DNA of 64,000 bases from a virus, in IMG/VR virus record IMGVR_UViG_3300013131_000041, positions 1 through 64,000 of that record, one strand, 5' to 3'. Shown here piece after piece: positions 1-8,066 of this stretch. The notes below the pieces were generated by a model. That model searched no databases. It saw only the letters and a program-made list of their open reading frames with translations, and had not been told where the DNA came from. Numbering within the stretch: position 1 is the first letter of the stretch; every line of letters starts with the position of its first letter. The translations under genes and the position numbers were made by a program.

Positions 1-93
1 GTGGTCTGTATCTAGAGTAATATTAGATGCAACACTATTTTTAAAAGGTGTTTGAATTACTAAATTACCATTAAATTTCTTTACGCTAGCCAT
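1..93 (-). CDS. 5' part of an unknown gene, probably virion-related (cut by window edge)
   Basis: The first 31 codons of a minus-strand gene run off the left edge, starting with ATG at 93-91 and reading MASVKKFNGNLVIQTPFKNS and onward without a stop. An octamer GATAAATA lies 20 bases upstream on the same strand, as before other structural genes here, so late expression is likely. The product cannot be identified from so short a piece. Its place beside two small virion-type proteins suggests another structural protein, which is inference only. Confidence 0.6.
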   Translation of the reverse strand, partial: MASVKKFNGNLVIQTPFKNSVASNITLDTDH

Positions 94-113
94 TTAAAAT
101 ATCCAGTTTCTAT

Positions 114-121
114 TATTTATC
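114..121 (-). promoter_or_regulatory. Candidate T4-type late promoter (GATAAATA)
   Basis: Read on the minus strand the octamer is GATAAATA, one base from the T4 late consensus TATAAATA. It lies 20 bases before the ATG at 93, a normal late leader length. The same motif recurs before several structural genes in the window. Confidence 0.6.
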
Positions 122-136
122 ACCAAAGCATCAGAT

Positions 137-166
137 AAAAAAATAGCACCCGTGGGTGCTATTTTT
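137..166 (-). terminator. Rho-independent terminator after the gene at 180-1127
   Basis: AAAAATAGCACCC (139-151) and GGGTGCTATTTTT (154-166) are perfectly complementary. On the minus strand the hairpin is followed by a run of T. It lies 14 bases past the stop codon at 180 and ends that transcript. The A/T-rich arms would also let it act on the plus strand. Confidence 0.85.
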
Positions 167-179
167 AAGCTGCTTATGA

Positions 180-1127
180 TTAAGCGTTATTGTCTAACTG
201 CACTGATACATTAACTGTTGGTGTATCTAAAGTCCAAACAACTTGACTATAGTCAGCAAATTGTGTACCAGGAGTACCAGTACCACCACTAACAATAGTA
301 GCTGCGTGTTCTAGTTTAACTACCCAGTAAGTACCGCCAGCACTGTCAGTAGCATTAATAGTCATTTCGCCTGCTTGTGTAGGACCACCTGCGGCTGTAA
401 CAGCGGCAATAGTTGGACTATTAACTCCGTTAGTGCCTGTTGGTACTAAGCGAACGCGATCATTACTATCAGCTGAGTTAACAACATAATACAAACGACT
501 ACCTTCTTGTTTGTTGATATCAGACTGTAGACCTCTGCTTGCGCTTGTTGACCATGCGTTAGCTTGAATAGTGTTTGCACTTACGCTAGGACTGTTTAAA
601 GTTGCAGTTATAACACCGCTACGACCCACGTCACCAAATACAATTGGATACGCTGCGCTGAATGTGCTTGTTACCCCACGGCTCATTTCAACGTTGCCGT
701 TTGCAGACCAAATCGTTAAAATGTGTGCTGTTTGTGCTAGATTACCACCTGAACTGTGCATACCAACATATAAACCAGTTGTGTCAGTTACTGTTAAAAT
801 GTTACCTGCTAGGTTACCACTAAATGCTGTAGCTGTAACTGTTACGTTAGCCGGTTTAACGATAGTAACTGCTGGTGCAGTGGTATATCCTGTACCTGCG
901 CTGGTTACTGTTTGTGTTGTTCTGTTAATACTCAAGTTCGTACTTGTCTGTGGAGTCCATACTGTGATAGTACCTGTTGCTGTATCACCGCCAATTGGAC
1001 TTGCAGCGATGCTAATTGTAGCACCTTGTGAATAGTTATTACCTTGTGTAGTTACAGTTAAACTTGCTACACCTTCACCGCCTTCACCGGTATCACCTTT
1101 AAAATATTTCTTTTCTATTGGACGCAT
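180..1127 (-). CDS. Probable virion decoration/structural protein with repeated beta motifs
   Basis: This 315-residue protein has no recognised enzymatic motif. It opens with a basic segment and a short glycine-rich collagen-like stretch (GDTGEGGEG). It carries two copies of a G-Y-P-x-V-T-I type beta motif (around residues 25-55 and 76-97), then a C-terminal domain of about 110 residues. That domain (INKQ, then INATDSAGGTY, ending near LDNNA) is clearly related to most of the neighbouring 125-residue protein. An AAGGAG ribosome site precedes the ATG. It lies between two likely late transcripts and two genes from the capsid gene, so an outer-capsid or other virion role is probable but not shown. 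A long plus-strand open frame inside it is a shadow. Confidence 0.6.
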   Translation of the reverse strand: MRPIEKKYFKGDTGEGGEGVASLTVTTQGNNYSQGATISIAASPIGGDTATGTITVWTPQTSTNLSINRTTQTVTSAGTGYTTAPAVTIVKPANVTVTATAFSGNLAGNILTVTDTTGLYVGMHSSGGNLAQTAHILTIWSANGNVEMSRGVTSTFSAAYPIVFGDVGRSGVITATLNSPSVSANTIQANAWSTSASRGLQSDINKQEGSRLYYVVNSADSNDRVRLVPTGTNGVNSPTIAAVTAAGGPTQAGEMTINATDSAGGTYWVVKLEHAATIVSGGTGTPGTQFADYSQVVWTLDTPTVNVSVQLDNNA

Positions 1128-1138
1128 TATTGTTCTCC

Positions 1139-1516
1139 TTAAGCGTTATCTAAAATCACAGATACGCCATTAACTGCGCCTGTTAAATTCCAGCTAACAT
1201 GTGTGCTAGCAGAAAATTGTGTTCCAGTGTTTGGTACCAAATACGCTGTACGATCATATAATTTTTGTACATAATATGTACCGCCTGCAGAGTCAGTTGC
1301 GTTAATGTACATTTGACCTGCTGATAAGCTACCCGATGCTACTAGTGTCAGTACTTCAGCACCGTCACCTGTTGTAACTTTATATCGTTTGCTACCTTTT
1401 TGTTTGTTAATGTAACCAGTTTGAGCACTGCCTCCTGTTACATATCCTGTTACTTGAATTTGGCTTCCGGCTGTGCCAGTGTCACCAATATAGACTTTCT
1501 TAATTGGACGTCCCAT
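1139..1516 (-). CDS. Short paralogue of the neighbouring virion protein
   Basis: This is a 125-residue protein. After a start resembling its neighbour (M-[GR]-P-I-[KE]-K followed by GDTG), the body matches the C-terminal domain of the 315-residue protein encoded just downstream. Both share INKQ, the segment MxINATDSAGGTYxVxKL and the tail VxVxLDN. The pair therefore comes from duplication, with a beta-rich insertion in the longer copy. AAGGAG lies 8 bases before the ATG, and a GATAAATA late-promoter octamer is at 1586-1593. Only 11 bases separate the two genes, so they are co-transcribed. The role is inferred to be structural (decoration or accessory capsid protein); the family is not recognised by name. 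Confidence 0.6.
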   Translation of the reverse strand: MGRPIKKVYIGDTGTAGSQIQVTGYVTGGSAQTGYINKQKGSKRYKVTTGDGAEVLTLVASGSLSAGQMYINATDSAGGTYYVQKLYDRTAYLVPNTGTQFSASTHVSWNLTGAVNGVSVILDNA

Positions 1517-1585
1517 TTGTTTTCTCCTTAAAATGGCGTTCTAGGCCTACGCGGTGGGTGCCGCATAAGTTCTTCTGAACAGTAA

Positions 1586-1593
1586 TATTTATC
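1586..1593 (-). promoter_or_regulatory. Candidate late promoter (GATAAATA) for the small virion genes
   Basis: On the minus strand this reads GATAAATA, 69 bases before the ATG at 1516. It is immediately next to the oppositely directed sigma-70 promoter at 1599-1627, giving a divergent late/early promoter pair. Confidence 0.6.
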
Positions 1594-1598
1594 GCAGA

Positions 1599-1627
1599 TT
1601 GACTTTTACTGCGTTAGATAGTATAAT
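1599..1627 (+). promoter_or_regulatory. Sigma-70 promoter (TTGACT - 17 bp - TATAAT)
   Basis: TTGACT at 1599-1604 and a perfect TATAAT at 1622-1627 are separated by exactly 17 bases. Transcription would start near 1634 and give a leader of about 25 bases with GGAG before the ATG at 1659. This is a strong host-type promoter, unlike the late octamers before the surrounding virion genes. Confidence 0.85.
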
Positions 1628-1658
1628 TGCAGTTCATTTTATATATGGAGAATAGGTT

Positions 1659-2006
1659 ATGGCTAAAGTATATAAACATAAAATTATTGGAAAATACAAA
1701 GCTGTAAAACCTGTGTTTAAAGGTGGTATTACTAACTACGGTAGTATTGATAGTACACGTAAATGGGTAGAGTATGCGTTAGATATGTTAGACCTAAACA
1801 ACTTAATCTTAGTAGAGCAAGACTGGGATGTAAAGATGGACTTGCGTTACTGTTTAACTAAAGCAGAAAACAAAAAAGAATGGCATCAACGTCATCCTAA
1901 CTTTGATAGTAAACGTGCTAGACTTTTATATGACACTGTTAAGCCCTTGCCTCGTAAAGAAGCACAGCATAGTAAAGACGAACTAAACGACAAGTACTAT
2001 TACTAG
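1659..2006 (+). CDS. Small basic protein of unknown function, likely early
   Basis: This is a 115-residue basic protein rich in Lys, Arg, Tyr and Trp with no signal peptide or membrane segment and no family I recognise. The start is supported by GGAG seven bases upstream and by a near-perfect sigma-70 promoter. It stands alone on the plus strand within a minus-strand block of late head genes and ends in its own terminator, so it is a single-gene unit. Early expression next to capsid genes suggests a host-takeover or regulatory role, but nothing in the sequence shows the target. Confidence 0.75.
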   Translation: MAKVYKHKIIGKYKAVKPVFKGGITNYGSIDSTRKWVEYALDMLDLNNLILVEQDWDVKMDLRYCLTKAENKKEWHQRHPNFDSKRARLLYDTVKPLPRKEAQHSKDELNDKYYY

Positions 2007-2011
2007 CCAAC

Positions 2012-2037
2012 AAAAAAGCCCCTTGCGGGGCTTTTTT
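2012..2037. terminator. Bidirectional terminator between convergent genes
   Basis: AAAAAAGCCCC (2012-2022), loop TTGC and GGGGCTTTTTT (2027-2037) form an 11-bp stem with A/T tracts on both sides. It ends the early gene at 2006 on the plus strand and the capsid transcript (stop at 2063) on the minus strand. Confidence 0.92.
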
Positions 2038-2062
2038 ATTTTTCAATCCTAAAGAATAAATC

Positions 2063-3232
2063 TTATTGGAATGATAGGTTAGATACACCAATACTTTCTA
2101 AGTAGTCAGCTGCGTTACCTAGAGATGAAGCAGTGTTTGTAAGTTCAGCATAACCATAACGTGTCATGAAACCTACTACTGGTTCAAATGTATTTGGATC
2201 TAGAACAACACCGCTAGACATTAGAGGTACGTATGGGCAGTAGAACGCAGCTGCATCAGCTTCGCTAGAACCTTTGTAACCTACTAACACTGAAGTACCT
2301 GTACCAGCATAGCTGTTTACATAGATCTTCATAGCATTGTTCAATGTACCAACTAATTTAGTGTTAGTTGGAGCTTCAAATGTACCTTCTGTGCTACGAG
2401 CAAAAGCTGAAGTAGTTGCAGATTGTAGTACTGTTAAAGCTTCTGGACTTACAACTGCCCAGTTAGCTGCACCACGACGTGTACGTTGTGCAATCAAGTT
2501 AGCTGCGCGGTTAATTAAAACAGCAAGAGCAGCGTGCTCGTCACCAACGAATGTAGCAGTACCAGATACTGTAGCTTGGTTGTAGTTGTATGTGTTACCA
2601 GCTAAAGCTGATAGAGATGCTAAGATCTCTTGATCAATTTCAACTGTGATTTCTTGTGCTAAAGCAGCCATAATTTCAGCTTCAACATCTAAACCGTGCA
2701 TAGCTTGAGCATCTTGAGCTGCCTCAAATGTCCAACGTGCGCTTAGTTTACGTGTTTTAGCTTCAACTACTTGTTTCAAGATTTGAACGTTAATACGGTT
2801 ACCTGGTGTACCTTCTAGTGTTGATGTAGAAGCAGCTTTACCAGCTGTTGTACCAGAGTATGCAGTTGCAATCTTGAATGGGCTTAATGCCTCATCACCA
2901 CCTACTGTGCTGTCGCCACTTGTTGCTGTCACTTGGTCAGCGTAACGTACACGTAGAGTGTGGATTTGTGCTACTGGGCCAGTCATTGGTTGTACGCCAA
3001 CGATTTCGTTAGCGATAACTGTTGGCATAACACGACGAATTACTGGAAGGATTACGCGGTTTAATGTAGCAACGTTACCTACTGCTGTTGCGCCACTAGT
3101 TGCAGTTTCCATCAAGTGCTTCTTAGTGTTTTCTAAAATTACAGCCATTGTGGTTCTTTTAGAACCTTGTAGACCTTCTAACAGGGCGTCTTTGGTCTCT
3201 GTCCAACGGCTTTCTAATAGTTGGGTTGTCAT
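2063..3232 (-). CDS. gp23: Major capsid protein (gp23-like)
   Basis: This 389-residue protein is the T4-type HK97-fold capsid subunit. It follows gp20, gp21 and gp22 homologues in T4 order. Family-type stretches include VGVQPMTGPVAQIHTLRVRY near residue 78 and, at the C-terminus, the region around VVGFMTRYGYAEL. Shorter than T4 gp23 (about 520), it lacks room for a large insertion domain. The N-terminal 40 residues are helical and contain ILE and LME, possible gp21 cleavage sites of the (L/I)xE type, so the mature protein probably starts near residue 34 or 43. AAGGAAG precedes the ATG. No late octamer lies immediately upstream, so it is probably read through from the scaffold genes. Confidence 0.93.
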   Translation of the reverse strand: MTTQLLESRWTETKDALLEGLQGSKRTTMAVILENTKKHLMETATSGATAVGNVATLNRVILPVIRRVMPTVIANEIVGVQPMTGPVAQIHTLRVRYADQVTATSGDSTVGGDEALSPFKIATAYSGTTAGKAASTSTLEGTPGNRINVQILKQVVEAKTRKLSARWTFEAAQDAQAMHGLDVEAEIMAALAQEITVEIDQEILASLSALAGNTYNYNQATVSGTATFVGDEHAALAVLINRAANLIAQRTRRGAANWAVVSPEALTVLQSATTSAFARSTEGTFEAPTNTKLVGTLNNAMKIYVNSYAGTGTSVLVGYKGSSEADAAAFYCPYVPLMSSGVVLDPNTFEPVVGFMTRYGYAELTNTASSLGNAADYLESIGVSNLSFQ

Positions 3233-3266
3233 TTTATATTTCTTCCTTTTATAAAAGTTTTTACTA

Positions 3267-4364
3267 CTATTTTAGCCCTGCTAAACGTTTGATATCGATG
3301 ACATTGTCAGCGTTCTCAATTACGTCAGTTTTAGCAGATTTATCACCTGTCACTTCTTTACGGCTTTCAGCAATCATCACTTTCTCAGCTTTGACTGTTG
3401 GTGCGTTGTTTAGAACTGCTGGTAGATACTTGTCGTATGCAGTTTGTAGTCTTTCTGTCTGCACACCCTCGAGTAGGCTAGTCATTACTTCAGCTTTCTC
3501 TTTATTTAACGGTTTTAGTAATTCATTCATCTTCTCTTTACGAGCGATGCTTTCTGAAATTACTCGAACTTCACGGTTTTTAGATTCAACTAAAGCTTCT
3601 TTTTCAGCAATCACTGATTTGCTTTCTGCAATGATAGCATCTTTAGATGCTAGTGCAGCCTGCAATTTAGCAATTTCTTTGTTCTCATTTAGGTGAGTAA
3701 CAGCAAATTCGCTAGCGAACGCTTCAAATAAGCGACGGCCAAACATGTTCTCACGAGCAGTTTGAATGTCTTCTTTAAGTTGAGTCATTTCAGACCCTAG
3801 GTTTTGTGCTACTGCTTCTTTAACAAGACCTGCTGAACGTTTAATGAAGTCTTGTTGTAATTGAGCTAATTTACCCTTAGCTTCAGCTACAAGTTTAACT
3901 TTCGTTTCGACTACAGCTTGTTTGTCTTGTTCAAACTCTTTGATCTCTTCAGCTAACGCATGAATAACAAATTTTTCCAACTTAGCAACTGCTTCGTTTT
4001 GAACACGTTTGTCATCACGTAACTCTTTGATCTCTTCAGCTAATTTAGTAACCATGAAGTCATTAAATTTGCTTGAGCTTTCAACCATGTGACGTTTGAA
4101 TTTCACGCGGTCTTCTGCAAGAGCTTGTTTCTCATCGGCGAACTCTTTGAGTTCAGCGGTAAGACTTTCAGTAACCATTTTGTCTAGAGCTTCAACCATT
4201 ACAGCTTTGTCATGTGAATAACGGTTTGCGAATTCTTCACGCAATTCTGCGCGAATGTTTTCACGTGCTTCATTAATTTGTGATTCCCAAGCTTCTGTAA
4301 TAGCAGTTTGAGTATCTTCGTTAATGATACCGCTTTCCAACAATGGTTTGATAGCGTCTAACAT
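3267..4364 (-). CDS. gp22: Prohead core scaffold protein (gp22-like)
   Basis: This 365-residue protein is almost wholly alpha-helical and charged, with Lys/Glu/Ala-rich coiled coil as expected for the internal scaffold digested during head maturation. Its place between protease and capsid genes is the T4 gp22 position. Residues roughly 70-165 hold three related repeats, each with an AEEIKE or AELKE core followed by a D/E-K-Q/R helix, which suggests internal duplication and helps explain why it exceeds T4 gp22 (about 270). AGGAGAT lies close before the ATG, and the gap to the protease gene is 9 bases. Family assignment rests on position and composition more than on a motif. Confidence 0.85.
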   Translation of the reverse strand: MLDAIKPLLESGIINEDTQTAITEAWESQINEARENIRAELREEFANRYSHDKAVMVEALDKMVTESLTAELKEFADEKQALAEDRVKFKRHMVESSSKFNDFMVTKLAEEIKELRDDKRVQNEAVAKLEKFVIHALAEEIKEFEQDKQAVVETKVKLVAEAKGKLAQLQQDFIKRSAGLVKEAVAQNLGSEMTQLKEDIQTARENMFGRRLFEAFASEFAVTHLNENKEIAKLQAALASKDAIIAESKSVIAEKEALVESKNREVRVISESIARKEKMNELLKPLNKEKAEVMTSLLEGVQTERLQTAYDKYLPAVLNNAPTVKAEKVMIAESRKEVTGDKSAKTDVIENADNVIDIKRLAGLK

Positions 4365-4373
4365 TCTGATCTC

Positions 4374-5015
4374 CTATTTAATTTTAAGATCTTTGATTAA
4401 GCGTGTAACTTGCTCTCTCAAATACTTTTGCACTTTTTGATCGGCACTGGCTTCTTTTGCCATTTCGAATACCTTTTGACCACCACGCATATTCATCAAG
4501 CCCTCATAGATTGCTGTAGGATATGCGTTAGGAGCACTAGGTTGTGCCACTACATCTACTGTGACTATTTCAAAGTCACTAACTTTGCCATCAGCCTCGT
4601 TAACGTTACCGCTACCGCGACTAGATACGCCTAGTTTTACACCCGATTCCAACATGGTCTGAACTAACTGACCCATTGGAGTAGGTAAAATCTTTAATTT
4701 ACCAAAGCCATTAGGACCATCCATCCACATATCAGTAATCATATGTGACACACGGTCTAGGTTAATTTTTAAATCATCGGGGTGATCTACTTCGCCTAAG
4801 ACGCTGTAGCCACCCTTGATTTGTTCATTTAACGTAGAAACAGCTTTTTCAATTTCATTTACAGGGTACACACGCTCATTGTGATTACGTACACCACCTT
4901 GAATGAATATACCTTTCATATAACATGACTTGCCTTTGCCGTCGTGGCTATCTTCTGTTAAGATCTCCAATCTAGCCGCATCGTATGTTAAATTTTCTTT
5001 AAGGTATAAAGCCAT
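4374..5015 (-). CDS. gp21: Prohead maturation protease (gp21-like)
   Basis: This 213-residue serine protease cleaves scaffold and capsid N-termini inside the prohead. The herpesvirus-assemblin-like fold of T4 gp21 is recognisable. The catalytic His is in LGEVDHPDD (near residue 77) and the nucleophile region is KLGVSSRGSG (near residues 128-137), followed by DFEIVTVDVVAQPSAP. The length equals the T4 enzyme. AGGAAAAG precedes the ATG, and 13 bases separate it from the acidic core gene upstream in the transcript. It probably self-cleaves at its C-terminus like T4 gp21. Confidence 0.93.
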   Translation of the reverse strand: MALYLKENLTYDAARLEILTEDSHDGKGKSCYMKGIFIQGGVRNHNERVYPVNEIEKAVSTLNEQIKGGYSVLGEVDHPDDLKINLDRVSHMITDMWMDGPNGFGKLKILPTPMGQLVQTMLESGVKLGVSSRGSGNVNEADGKVSDFEIVTVDVVAQPSAPNAYPTAIYEGLMNMRGGQKVFEMAKEASADQKVQKYLREQVTRLIKDLKIK

Positions 5016-5028
5016 TGTCTTTTCCTAA

Positions 5029-5895
5029 TTACTTACGTAGTGGGCTTTGTTTGTTAACAGCAACACTACCGTCGTTACCAGCTAATTTACCTTCAGAACC
5101 TGTTGAAGATTCTTTGGTTTTAAATGCTGTTTTACCTGCATTTGCACCTGGTTTGTTTTGTGGGTTAGATACTAAAGTACCTTTTGGTTTTTCTGTACTT
5201 GCTGGACGATTACCGTCTTGGTTTTGATTGCCACCTTTAGATGTTACTGCTGTACCACCCATGTCATTTTTACCAGCTACAGTAGACTTAGTTTGTTTGC
5301 CACCCGATGCTGGAGTTTTAGCACCTGTACCAACCATCTTACCTTCTGAGCCTTGGCCTGTATCACCAACTTTCTCAACGTATTCGCGAACGATAGTTTC
5401 ATCTAACTCTTCTTCGTCATCTTCTTCGTCATCTTCTTCTGACTCATAGAATTCTTCTGGAGCACCTTCTTCAGCGCCAACTTCTTCTTCAGCACCGAAC
5501 ATATCAGCGTGCTCTGGTTCTTCAGCTTCGCCTGCCATTAAGGCGTCGAATTCAGCTTTAAGTTCGTCAAGAGCATCTTCTAAGTCAACTACACGGTCTT
5601 CGATACCTTCGTGGTCTTCTTCGTGTTCATCTTCTACACCGTTCTCATCGTAATCAAATTCGGCAGCTTCTTCGCCTTCTTCCTCTTCTTCAGAGATACC
5701 TTCTTCATCTAATGATACTTCGTCTACTAATTCTTCAACTTCGTTACCACCAATTGTTTCTTCTAAATCTTCTTCTGCTACTAAGCTCTCATAGATGTCG
5801 CGTGATTTCTCTACAACGATCTGATGGAATAATTCACGAGCTTTGTCGCTTTCATCATTAATGATGAACTCAACTAATTGTTCGTATTTGTTCAT
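5029..5895 (-). CDS. Acidic prohead core protein (gp68-position)
   Basis: This 288-residue protein has two very different halves. Residues 1-170 form a short helical N-terminus followed by an extremely Glu/Asp-rich region. Residues 170-288 are Gly/Thr/Lys-rich, basic and low-complexity, with two copies of a GSEGK motif. A sharp acidic/basic split, no enzymatic motif and a place between portal and protease genes fit a head-core component in the position of T4 gp67/gp68. AAGGAG precedes the ATG, and an ATTAAATA octamer at 5962-5969 could be a weak late promoter. The function is inferred from position. Antisense open frames encoding poly-Ser are artefacts of the GAA/GAT runs. Confidence 0.7.
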   Translation of the reverse strand: MNKYEQLVEFIINDESDKARELFHQIVVEKSRDIYESLVAEEDLEETIGGNEVEELVDEVSLDEEGISEEEEEGEEAAEFDYDENGVEDEHEEDHEGIEDRVVDLEDALDELKAEFDALMAGEAEEPEHADMFGAEEEVGAEEGAPEEFYESEEDDEEDDEEELDETIVREYVEKVGDTGQGSEGKMVGTGAKTPASGGKQTKSTVAGKNDMGGTAVTSKGGNQNQDGNRPASTEKPKGTLVSNPQNKPGANAGKTAFKTKESSTGSEGKLAGNDGSVAVNKQSPLRK

Positions 5896-6026
5896 TATGA
5901 ACTCCTTAAAAATCTAATATAAGTTTCGAAACTTACACCGGTAAGGTGTATTATGTTTATATATTTAATAAATTTGTAAAAAAGTGGGGTTATATGTGTG
6001 TTTTTTGAGCCAAAAAGGGGAGATAA

Positions 6027-6251
6027 TTACATGCCGCCTTGTTCTTGTGGCGGTGCCTTGTATTGTTGTTGTACAGCATCAATCTTCTTTTCGTGTTCCA
6101 ATTTACGAATATCATTCATAATACGTAAGCGATTTAGCTGTTTTAGAGTTAACTTAGTCTTGCGGAGATCGCGGAGTTTGACGACTGTGTTGTCGTCTTT
6201 TTCAGTTTCGTATCCTGCAGGAGTAGGTTCAAATATTTCTAATAGGTTCAT
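6027..6251 (-). CDS. Small basic head protein following the portal gene (gp67-position)
   Basis: Starting at ATG 6251 this gives a 74-residue basic protein with a long helix (RKTKLTLKQLNRLRIMNDIRK) and a Pro/Gln-rich end. The open frame extends upstream to 6380, but that part overlaps the portal C-terminus and reads as low-complexity shadow. The start 20 bases past the portal stop is preferred, although its ribosome site is weak. Cyanophage-type T4-like genomes, as I recall them, carry a similar small protein here. T4 has gp67 in this position, but that protein is acidic, so equivalence is uncertain. Confidence 0.65.
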   Translation of the reverse strand: MNLLEIFEPTPAGYETEKDDNTVVKLRDLRKTKLTLKQLNRLRIMNDIRKLEHEKKIDAVQQQYKAPPQEQGGM

Positions 6252-6270
6252 AACGTTATTTACCAAATTC

Positions 6271-8001
6271 TTATAAACCTGCGCCCGGCGTAGTTGTTGG
6301 GGTCGCGCCGCCTGCGCCGCCTGCGCCTGCTTCACCTGGTCCTGCTCCAGGTGTTGTACCCGGCATGCCCGGAGCTTCACCAGCTGGGGGTGCTTCTGGT
6401 GTTAGTGTATCCATATCTTGTTGAATTCCTGCATTAGTTACACCAACTGCACGTAGTCCTGCTTGCGGGATTTCTGTGTCGCCTACTAGGCCATTTTCTT
6501 GTGCCCATAACTCGTCGTTACGTTGCATTTCCTCTTCGCTCAGATCTAAATAGCGTTCTAATAAGAATCGTTTGCTTAGATAGCCATATCCCTCAAGCTG
6601 TGCAAATGACGCTATACGTGTTTGGTCAACTTCAGCCTGGCGATATTTTGCAAAATTTTGCGGTTCGTTAAAGCGCAGTTCAAATAAGGCGTTATCAATG
6701 TTAACTCCTCTCCAGCGCATGAACATCTTAAATTCTGTGTCTAACTTCTCACACACCATTGTTTGTAGACGTTTGCAGTATTGATTAAAGCGCCATTCTT
6801 GGATAAGTGCAGTAGTTGTTTTGCCATCACTATATGAGCGTTCACTTTCATCTGTACCAGTAGGCAGGTATGAGCTAGGAATACGCAAACCACGGAACAT
6901 TTTGTTTGTAAAGAACCGTAAGTCAGTAATTTCACCTAGATTACTACCACCCGGAAATGGTTCTACGCTAGAACCACGACCATCAGCAGTTACAGGGAAG
7001 AAGTAGTCTTCATTTGTTGACAATGGATTATATGTGGCATCCATCATGTTTTGACCGCCACCAGTTTGTGTAGGTATACGACGTTGATGAATTTCGTTTT
7101 TAACACGTTCTACATAAGCCATAGCCATGTGTGTTGGCATATTGCCCACGTCAATCTTAAATACACGACGTTCTGGCGCACGTTGTATGCGATAAATGAT
7201 AATAGCATCTTCTAATAGTTCTTTTTGTTTAAAGATTTTAAAGATGCTTTCTAATACGCTAGTACCAAATGGCCAATTTAAGTCTAAGCCTTCTGTTAAA
7301 CTGATGTGAACTACGTGTTCAGCATCAATAACTGCTTCGTTCTGTGCATGACTAAAGCGACTCCCACCACTGTACGGTGTTTGTGGTTGCACATAAGCGC
7401 CGCTAGGGCCGCCTACTTGCGGGTGATTGATAAATGTGTCACTTGAACTCAATGCGGTAGCTGTTAAGTTTTGGAAGTTAATATTAAGATCTTTAACCAC
7501 ATACTGCTCAGGTTTCTTGCCTTCTGCTTCGTTTACAATAACTTTAGTAATTTTGAACATTTCTGTCCAGTATAACTTAAAGTTTTCTGGATCTCGCAGG
7601 AATACCTGATCGCCATACTTAATAGTATTGCGGAATAGTTTAAACAAGCGTTTGTTTAGATCGTTTAGTGTTACCCATTGTTGTAGTTGATCTTTAAGGA
7701 TTTTAACTTCGTTGTCTGTTGGGTCTTCTTTGAAGAATAAATCAAACCCTGTACCATTTTCAATGTTTGACTGTGTACAGAATTCAGCGATAATGTCTAG
7801 TGCAGCATTAACTTCGCTGTCCATGTCCATTTGTTCATATTGATTATAGCGTTCTGTACGATTAGGGTGCCCAATGTACACTTCTGGTAATTGACTAGCA
7901 AAGTTACGATATCCTGTATCGGGTAAGCTATTACCCCCACCATTAATAGGACTCATCATACCACTAGTATTAGCAGTCTTAAAGTATTTTTTCCACGCCA
8001 T
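6271..8001 (-). CDS. gp20: Portal protein (gp20-like)
   Basis: This 576-residue protein forms the dodecameric DNA entry ring at the capsid vertex. It shows T4-type portal sequence: RYNQYEQMDMDSEVNAALDI near residue 54, the LNWPFGTSVLESIFKIFKQ region near 240 and YIQR/PERRVFKIDVGNMP-type stem sequence near 280. The length is close to T4 gp20 (524), plus a Pro/Gly/Ala-rich tail after about residue 540 that looks disordered. A late octamer AATAAATA lies at 8023-8030. It heads the head-gene transcript portal - small core proteins - protease - scaffold - capsid. Confidence 0.93.
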   Translation of the reverse strand: MAWKKYFKTANTSGMMSPINGGGNSLPDTGYRNFASQLPEVYIGHPNRTERYNQYEQMDMDSEVNAALDIIAEFCTQSNIENGTGFDLFFKEDPTDNEVKILKDQLQQWVTLNDLNKRLFKLFRNTIKYGDQVFLRDPENFKLYWTEMFKITKVIVNEAEGKKPEQYVVKDLNINFQNLTATALSSSDTFINHPQVGGPSGAYVQPQTPYSGGSRFSHAQNEAVIDAEHVVHISLTEGLDLNWPFGTSVLESIFKIFKQKELLEDAIIIYRIQRAPERRVFKIDVGNMPTHMAMAYVERVKNEIHQRRIPTQTGGGQNMMDATYNPLSTNEDYFFPVTADGRGSSVEPFPGGSNLGEITDLRFFTNKMFRGLRIPSSYLPTGTDESERSYSDGKTTTALIQEWRFNQYCKRLQTMVCEKLDTEFKMFMRWRGVNIDNALFELRFNEPQNFAKYRQAEVDQTRIASFAQLEGYGYLSKRFLLERYLDLSEEEMQRNDELWAQENGLVGDTEIPQAGLRAVGVTNAGIQQDMDTLTPEAPPAGEAPGMPGTTPGAGPGEAGAGGAGGATPTTTPGAGL

Positions 8002-8022
8002 ATTTGTTTAACCTAGGTTGTA

Positions 8023-8030
8023 TATTTATT
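8023..8030 (-). promoter_or_regulatory. Candidate late promoter (AATAAATA) for the portal-capsid operon
   Basis: The minus-strand octamer AATAAATA is 21 bases before the portal ATG at 8001, and a TAGGT element follows in the leader. It matches T4 TATAAATA except for the first base. Confidence 0.6.
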
Positions 8031-8066
8031 ATATTTAACTGTTTTATTGGGCTAGTGCAAATTATT

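Noticed and set aside
571-1035. 154-codon open frame on the plus strand
   Set aside because: Antisense shadow of the virion gene at 180-1127, without a ribosome site; Val/Leu-rich translation follows from Asn/Lys/Thr codons on the other strand.
5228-5449. Open frame encoding a poly-Ser protein
   Set aside because: Antisense of the GAA/GAT-rich acidic core-protein gene.
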